DNA from: Clostridiales bacterium
GTDB taxonomy: Bacteria > Bacillota_A > Clostridia > Peptostreptococcales > Anaerovoracaceae
Assembly: GCA_024697655.1 (NCBI GenBank)
Contig: JAILFI010000179.1
Coordinates: forward strand, 1 to 10,740
Direction of reading: 5' to 3'
Length of the DNA stretch: 10,740 nucleotides
Shown: piece by piece, positions 7,374-10,740 of the stretch
Layout of the letters: each line of letters begins with the position of its first letter
How positions within the stretch are numbered: position 1 is the first letter of the stretch
The notes under the pieces: generated by a model
Told to the model about the DNA's origin: nothing
Database searches by the model: none
Seen by the model: only the letters and a program-made list of their open reading frames with translations
Made by a program: the position numbers and the translations under genes

Positions 7374-7381
7374 AATTTTGG

Positions 7382-7465
7382 CGGCTGTCAGCCGATCGCC
7401 CCTATGCATCTGAAAACGATGCGCCGGAGCCGGATCGTCCGCGCCGCCGGACTGCCCGGATTCTT
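7382..7465 (-). repeat. GC-rich leader with small inverted repeats before the YitT gene
   Basis: This intergenic stretch holds several short inverted repeats on the minus strand: CGGCT-GAC-AGCCG (7382-7394), GCATC with a 7 nt loop and GATGC (7406-7422), and GTCCG with a 6 nt loop and CGGAC further upstream. TCCGG recurs four times nearby. I see no convincing promoter and no known riboswitch pattern. The repeats may be leader structure or simply the effect of high GC. Confidence 0.35.
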
Positions 7466-7470
7466 CGCAG

Positions 7471-7502
7471 AAAAAGACCTACGGGGAACCCCGCAGGTCT
7501 TT
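7471..7502 (-). terminator. Rho-independent terminator after tuf
   Basis: An 8 bp arm (AAAGACCT / AGGTCTTT) continues through one wobble position into CGGG/CCCG around a 4 nt loop. In minus-strand RNA the odd pair is G-U, giving a continuous 13 bp stem followed by five U; in plus-strand RNA it is an A-C mismatch. This asymmetry indicates that it works for minus-strand transcripts. It lies 32 nt after the tuf stop. Confidence 0.9.
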
Positions 7503-7534
7503 CTTCCATTCACAATCTGGCTATTTCGCCAATA

Positions 7535-8728
7535 CTACTCGATGATCTCGGTAACAACACCGGAACCAACGGTACGGCCGCCTTCTCTGATAGCGAAGCG
7601 AAGACCTTCTTCGATCGCGATCTCGGTGATCAGGCTGATCGTCATGACGACGTTGTCGCCAGGCATGCACATCTCTGTGCCTTCCGGAAGTGTCAGGTCA
7701 CCCGTGACGTCCGTTGTTCTGAAGTAGAACTGCGGTCTGTAACCGTTGAAGAACGGTGTGTGACGGCCGCCTTCTTCCTTCTTCAGGACGTAGACCTGGC
7801 CCTTGAACTTTGTGTGCGGATGGATGCTGCCCGGCTCGGACAGGACCTGTCCTCTTTCGATCTCGTTTCTCTGAACACCACGCAGCAGTGCGCCGATGTT
7901 GTCGCCGGTCTGCGCTTCGTCAAGCAGCTTTCTGAACATCTCGATACCGGTGACGACGACCTTTCTCTTCTCGTCGGTCAGACCTACGATCTCGACGGTG
8001 TCGTTCAGCTTCAGGGTACCTCTCTCGACTCTGCCCGTAGCAACAGTACCACGGCCTGTGATCGAGAAGATGTCTTCGATCGGCATCAGGAACGGCTTGT
8101 CGGTGTCTCTTTCCGGTTCCGGAATGTAGTTGTCGACTTCTTCCATCAGCTCGACGATCTTGTCGCCCCACTCGCTTGCCGGATCTTCCAGCGCCTTCAG
8201 TGCGGAACCACGAACGATCGGTGTGTCGTCGCCCGGGAATTCGTACTCGTCCAGCAGCTCTCTGACTTCCATTTCGACCAGGTCGAGAAGCTCTTCGTCG
8301 TCGACCATGTCGCACTTGTTCAGGAAGACGATGATGTACGGTACGCCGACCTGACGGGACAGAAGGATGTGCTCTCTGGTCTGCGGCATCGGACCATCCG
8401 TTGCTGCGACGACCAGGATCGCGCCGTCCATCTGAGCAGCACCGGTGATCATGTTCTTGACGTAGTCAGCATGTCCCGGGCAGTCAACGTGCGCATAGTG
8501 TCTGTTCGGTGTCTCATATTCTACGTGAGCGGTAGAAATGGTGATACCTCTTTCTTTTTCTTCGGGAGCCTTGTCGATCTCATCGAACGCAACGTCAGCA
8601 CCCAGACCGTATCTCTGTGCGAGAACGGATGTGATCGCCGCCGTCAGCGTGGTCTTACCGTGGTCGACGTGACCGATGGTGCCGATGTTGATATGCGGCT
8701 TGGTTCTTTCAAATTTCTGTTTCGCCAT
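7535..8728 (-). CDS. tuf: Translation elongation factor Tu
   Basis: EF-Tu carries aminoacyl-tRNA to the ribosomal A site as a GTPase. The 397-residue protein is full length and canonical: G1 GHVDHGKT (19-26), switch I ERGITIS (59-65), G3 DCPGH (82-86), G4 NKCD (137-140), G5 SAL (175-177), then the two beta-barrel domains, including the [13 protein letters not shown] block and the C-terminal [15 protein letters not shown]. The start has a strong AGGAGGAG site. Codon use differs from the neighbours: arginine is almost always AGA or CGT, whereas nearby genes mostly use CGC, CGG and AGG, as expected for a very highly expressed gene. It follows tRNA-Thr by 56 nt with no terminator between, so the two are probably co-transcribed from the promoter at 8875-8903. 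Confidence 0.99.
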   Translation of the reverse strand: MAKQKFERTKPHINIGTIGHVDHGKTTLTAAITSVLAQRYGLGADVAFDEIDKAPEEKERGITISTAHVEYETPNRHYAHVDCPGHADYVKNMITGAAQMDGAILVVAATDGPMPQTREHILLSRQVGVPYIIVFLNKCDMVDDEELLDLVEMEVRELLDEYEFPGDDTPIVRGSALKALEDPASEWGDKIVELMEEVDNYIPEPERDTDKPFLMPIEDIFSITGRGTVATGRVERGTLKLNDTVEIVGLTDEKRKVVVTGIEMFRKLLDEAQTGDNIGALLRGVQRNEIERGQVLSEPGSIHPHTKFKGQVYVLKKEEGGRHTPFFNGYRPQFYFRTTDVTGDLTLPEGTEMCMPGDNVVMTISLITEIAIEEGLRFAIREGGRTVGSGVVTEIIE

Positions 8729-8784
8729 TTTTTCTCCTCCTGAAAAAGATAACTAACAAAACATGTTGAGTGATTTTTCTATAT

Positions 8785-8861
8785 TGGAGCTGTTGAGCAG
8801 ACTTGAACTGCCGAACCTCTTCCTTACCAAGGAAGCGCTCTACCAACTGAGCTACAACAGC
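8785..8861 (-). tRNA. tRNA-Thr (anticodon GGT)
   Basis: A 77 nt cloverleaf with encoded CCA. The acceptor stem is GCTGTTG/CAACAGC (7 bp), the D arm GCTC-AGTTGGTA-GAGC, and the anticodon stem CTTCC/GGAAG around TTGGTAA, giving anticodon GGT (reads ACC and ACT). The T arm is GGCAG-TTCAAGT-CTGCT, with one G-U pair, and the discriminator base is T. T8, G18G19, T33, A37, T54T55C56 and A58 are all in place. The variable loop reads AGGTTC, six bases rather than the usual five (AGGTC in the E. coli homologue). The 5' end lies 13 nt after the -10 box, so the leader is only a few nucleotides long. Confidence 0.97.
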
Positions 8862-8874
8862 ACGCTACCGACTA

Positions 8875-8903
8875 ATAATACTATGTCTTGCCCCCGTTGT
8901 CAA
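8875..8903 (-). promoter_or_regulatory. Strong sigma-A promoter for tRNA-Thr and tuf
   Basis: A perfect TTGACA (8898-8903) is followed after exactly 17 bp by TATTAT (8875-8880, 5/6 match). The start site should fall about 7 nt further on, just before the tRNA 5' end at 8861. The TGA stop codon of sigH (8900-8902) lies inside the -35 hexamer. Confidence 0.88.
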
Positions 8904-9502
8904 TGGAGCATTCCACTCTCTTCGACCATTTTTCTAATCTTCTTTTTCATTCGCTCCCCGGCATTATAAATTGCCTTGGGACCTTTGTCCAGTTCTTCCG
9001 CGAGTTCGCGCACGGATTTCCCCGCCAGCCGTCCCGCAAAGACCGTCCGCTCCAGCTCGCTGAAATGATCCTTCCACGGGCCGTTGATCTTCGCCAGCAG
9101 ATCCTCCGCCTCCGGTACGTCTGCCACAGACGCAAGAGCATCCTTTTCGCCGATCTGCGATTCCGCGATGCGGGCAGGCCCCTCTTCATCCAGCGACAGA
9201 GACATATTGAGCGGTTCATGCTTTTTGCGCGCCGCCGCTTTGATGGCGTCCTGGATCTGCCGGTCGATGCAGACCGATGCGAACGTCGCAAACGACGCAC
9301 CGCCCTCCGGATGATAGCTGTGCACCGCCTTAAAGAGACCGATCATGCCTTCCTGTACGACATCTTCCCGGTCTGCTCCAAGAATATAGTACGCTTTTGC
9401 GCGAAGCCTGACCTGGCTTTTATAGCGGCTGATCAGATCTTCTTCCGCCCGCCGGTCGTCTGCCTGTGCGGCTGCCGCCAGCGCCTCATCCGTTTGTTTC
9501 AT
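8900..9502 (-). CDS. sigH: RNA polymerase sigma factor, SigH type
   Basis: A group 3-like sigma-70 factor resembling Bacillus/Clostridium SigH (sigma-30), which directs early sporulation or stationary-phase genes. In the 200-residue form, region 2 spans about 18-95 with GADREDVVQEGMIGLFKAVHSY (starting near 42) and the core-binding and -10-recognising stretch SFATFASVCIDRQIQDAIKAA. This is followed by RKKHEPLNMSLSLDE, very like the B. subtilis SigH segment. Region 4 is about 147-190 (SELERTVFAGRLAGKSVRELAEEL, then KAIYNAGERMKKKIRKM), a helix-turn-helix for the -35. I prefer ATG at 9502, because family members begin shortly before the SDEEL-like helix (here TDEAL); an in-frame GTG at 9517 would add five residues and has AGG only three bases away. 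It lies 33 nt after rlmB, in conserved rlmB-sigH order. Whether the host sporulates cannot be judged here. Confidence 0.9.
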   Translation of the reverse strand: MKQTDEALAAAAQADDRRAEEDLISRYKSQVRLRAKAYYILGADREDVVQEGMIGLFKAVHSYHPEGGASFATFASVCIDRQIQDAIKAAARKKHEPLNMSLSLDEEGPARIAESQIGEKDALASVADVPEAEDLLAKINGPWKDHFSELERTVFAGRLAGKSVRELAEELDKGPKAIYNAGERMKKKIRKMVEESGMLH

Positions 9503-9535
9503 CTTTTCTCTTTCCACCTGCCTGCCAGAACTGTA

Positions 9536-10336
9536 TTAACGGCCCTGCGCCAGGTCGCGCTGCCTTCTTGCTTCATAGACGATGATCGCCGCCGCATTGG
9601 AAGCATTCAGTGAATTGATCATTCCCTTCAGCGGGATCGACACTGTCAGGTCGCAGTGCTCTTTGACCAGACGGCTGATTCCTTTGCCTTCGTTGCCGAC
9701 CACGATGGCGAGCGGCCCCGTCAGGTCTGCTTCATAATACAAAGACTCTCCCATATCGCACGCCGCGATCCAGAGACCTTGCTCTTTGAGTTTCTCCATG
9801 GTCTGCACCAGGTTGGTGACCCGCGCGACAGGCAGATATTCGATGGCACCCGCGGAAGCTTTCGCGACCGTCTCGGTCAGCCCGACGCTCGCATGCCTGG
9901 GAATGATCACTCCGTGCGCACCGGCACACTCCGCGCTGCGCATGATCGCGCCGAGGTTGTGCGGATCTTCCAGTCCGTCCAGCAGGATGAGGAGCGGATC
10001 TTCTCCACGGTCCTTTGCAAGCTGCAGGATCTCTTCGACGCTGGCATATGTGTGTGCCGCCGCCTGTGCAGCGACGCCCTGGTGGACTACGCCGCCGGTC
10101 ATCCGGTCGAGCGCCGCACGTGATACCTTTGTACAGGTCAGCCCGCGCCGCCGTGCCTCCGCCAGGATCTTGCCGATCGAACCTTCCGCGTTATCCTGCA
10201 CGAAAAGACGGTCGATCGCCCGGCCGCTCCGGATGGCCTCAAAGACCGCATTGCGTCCGGCGATCATCCCTTCCGGCAGAACAGTTTCTTTATTGTGCTT
10301 CGCCGGTTTCGGCTGCGTCGGTTTTGTCTTCGCCAT
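9536..10336 (-). CDS. rlmB: 23S rRNA 2'-O-ribose methyltransferase, RlmB/TrmH (SPOUT) family
   Basis: The 266-residue protein has the TrmH/RlmB two-domain layout: an N-terminal RNA-binding domain starting with GMIAGRNAVFEAIRSG (23-38) and containing VVHQGVAA (83-90), then the knotted SPOUT domain. SPOUT motifs are LDGLEDPHNLGAIMRSAECAG (119-139; N127 and R133), IVVGNEGKGISRLV (211-224) and SIPLKGMINSLNASNAAAI (233-251). RlmB forms Gm2251 in the 23S rRNA peptidyl-transferase region; closely related paralogues modify other sites, so the exact target is inferred from family and from the conserved position before sigH. The first 18 residues are a Lys/Pro-rich non-conserved tail. The start has TAAGGA 9 nt upstream. 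Its first 47 nt overlap the end of the DHFR gene. Confidence 0.9.
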   Translation of the reverse strand: MAKTKPTQPKPAKHNKETVLPEGMIAGRNAVFEAIRSGRAIDRLFVQDNAEGSIGKILAEARRRGLTCTKVSRAALDRMTGGVVHQGVAAQAAAHTYASVEEILQLAKDRGEDPLLILLDGLEDPHNLGAIMRSAECAGAHGVIIPRHASVGLTETVAKASAGAIEYLPVARVTNLVQTMEKLKEQGLWIAACDMGESLYYEADLTGPLAIVVGNEGKGISRLVKEHCDLTVSIPLKGMINSLNASNAAAIIVYEARRQRDLAQGR

Positions 10337-10740
10337 TGCTGTTTGTCCTTACATATCTGACAAAGCGGTAGGTATAGCCATTGTCTTCACAGCACTCCTC
10401 CGCCTGCCAGTCCATCACAAAGTCCGGGTCTGCATCCAGATCCGGGAAATACCGGTCCGCGTCAAACGCAGCATCGATTTTCGTTACATATACCGTGTCG
10501 ATCCACGGCAGCAGCGCCGCATAGACGCTCTGTCCGCCGCAGATGATCACATCCTCAGGCAGTGCCAGAACCTCTTCAAGGCCGTGGCAGACAAGACACC
10601 CTTCCCGCACAAAAGACGGGTCCCGTGTCAGGACGTAGTTCTCACGCCCAGGCAGCGGACGGCCGCCCGGGAAAGAATCGAGCGTCTTGCGTCCCACGAG
10701 GATCTTCTTGCCGAGGGTCTTTTCTTTGAAGTAGCGCAGA
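10290..10740 (-). CDS. dfrA: Dihydrofolate reductase, C-terminal part (5' end outside window)
   Basis: DHFR reduces dihydrofolate to tetrahydrofolate with NADPH. The visible 150 codons begin LRYFKEKTLGKKILVGRKTL, matching the middle of the family. The NADPH-binding GRKTLDSFPGGRPLPGR block and the following YVLTRD strand come next, then IICGGQSVYAALLPWIDTVYVTKID and the RYFPDLD and YTYRFVRY strands at the end. The N-terminal third (active-site loop with the catalytic Asp/Glu) is beyond 10740. The reading frame is open to the window edge, so the GTG at 10697 is an internal valine, not a start. After the last strand comes a polar tail of about 20 residues (TNSNGEDKTDAAETGEAQ), most of which overlaps the rlmB start. 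The gene symbol is by family; folA is an equivalent name. Confidence 0.93.
   Translation of the reverse strand, partial: LRYFKEKTLGKKILVGRKTLDSFPGGRPLPGRENYVLTRDPSFVREGCLVCHGLEEVLALPEDVIICGGQSVYAALLPWIDTVYVTKIDAAFDADRYFPDLDADPDFVMDWQAEECCEDNGYTYRFVRYVRTNSNGEDKTDAAETGEAQ

Noticed and set aside
7361..7375. TTG start at 7375 for the YitT-family protein (289 residues)
   Set aside because: The Shine-Dalgarno sequence GGGGGGAG overlaps the TTG and is correctly spaced for ATG at 7360.
7205..8743. 512-codon open frame on the plus strand
   Set aside because: It is antisense to tuf and part of the YitT gene. The translation has no recognisable domain, there is no ribosome site at its start, and such antisense frames arise from the biased codons of tuf.
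8778..8807. Second promoter for tuf inside the 3' end of tRNA-Thr (TTCAAG, 18 bp, TATAGA)
   Set aside because: The match is only 3/6 and 4/6 and overlaps tRNA bases fixed by function, so it is probably chance.
9503..9517. GTG start at 9517 for sigH (205 residues)
   Set aside because: It is possible, but the nearest AGG is only three bases away and the ATG at 9502 places the N-terminus as in relatives; the difference is five residues.
10290..10697. DHFR fragment as a complete small protein starting with GTG at 10697
   Set aside because: The frame stays open to 10740, and the upstream residues LRYFKEKTLGKKIL match internal DHFR sequence, so the gene continues beyond the window.
1..10740. Defence island, CRISPR, phage or insertion sequence
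   Set aside because: No direct-repeat arrays, transposase, integrase or toxin-antitoxin-like genes are seen; nearly all the DNA is accounted for by recognisable core genes on one strand.

Overview
This is a housekeeping stretch of a Clostridia-type (Firmicutes) chromosome with fairly high GC. The evidence is a SigH-type sigma factor beside rlmB, Gram-positive-style Shine-Dalgarno sequences (such as TAAGGAGGA), an ECF transporter module with an S component, and a YitT protein with a DUF2179 tail. I do not assign a genus. Every real gene lies on the minus strand, so transcription runs from high to low coordinates. I see no mobile element, CRISPR array, phage gene or defence system, and no stretch of more than 300 bases without a gene.

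Right end (10740 down to about 7470): the C-terminal part of dihydrofolate reductase (start outside the window) overlaps rlmB, which is followed by sigH. The stop codon of sigH lies inside the -35 box of a strong sigma-A promoter that drives tRNA-Thr(GGT) and, 56 nt further on, tuf (EF-Tu). A hairpin terminator closes the unit. The theme is folate, ribosome maturation, stationary-phase sigma factor and translation. rlmB-sigH is conserved Firmicutes gene order; tRNA-Thr next to tuf recalls the thrT-tufB arrangement of E. coli.

Middle (7360-6506): yitT, a monocistronic-looking membrane protein gene with a GC-rich leader containing several small inverted repeats.

Centre and left (6476 down to 486): an apparent seven-gene operon, aroD-ecfA1-ecfA2-ecfT-queT-trmB-aminotransferase. 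It has an extended -10 promoter before aroD, short overlaps or gaps of 48 nt or less between genes, and one clear terminator after the last gene. It brackets a complete ECF importer (two ATPases, T protein and a QueT S component for queuosine precursors) and a tRNA m7G46 methyltransferase between a shikimate-pathway enzyme and an aspartate/aromatic-type aminotransferase. AroD and the aminotransferase could both serve aromatic amino acid synthesis; QueT and TrmB both serve tRNA modification.

Left edge (416 down to 1): the N-terminus of a single-pass membrane protein with a long acidic cytoplasmic tail. It is cut by the window edge; an HtrA-like protease is one possibility. No convincing new biological system is visible. 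The points most worth a second look are the composition of the aroD-ECF-queT-trmB-aminotransferase operon, the stop-codon/-35 overlap before tRNA-Thr-tuf, and an extra nucleotide in the tRNA-Thr variable loop.
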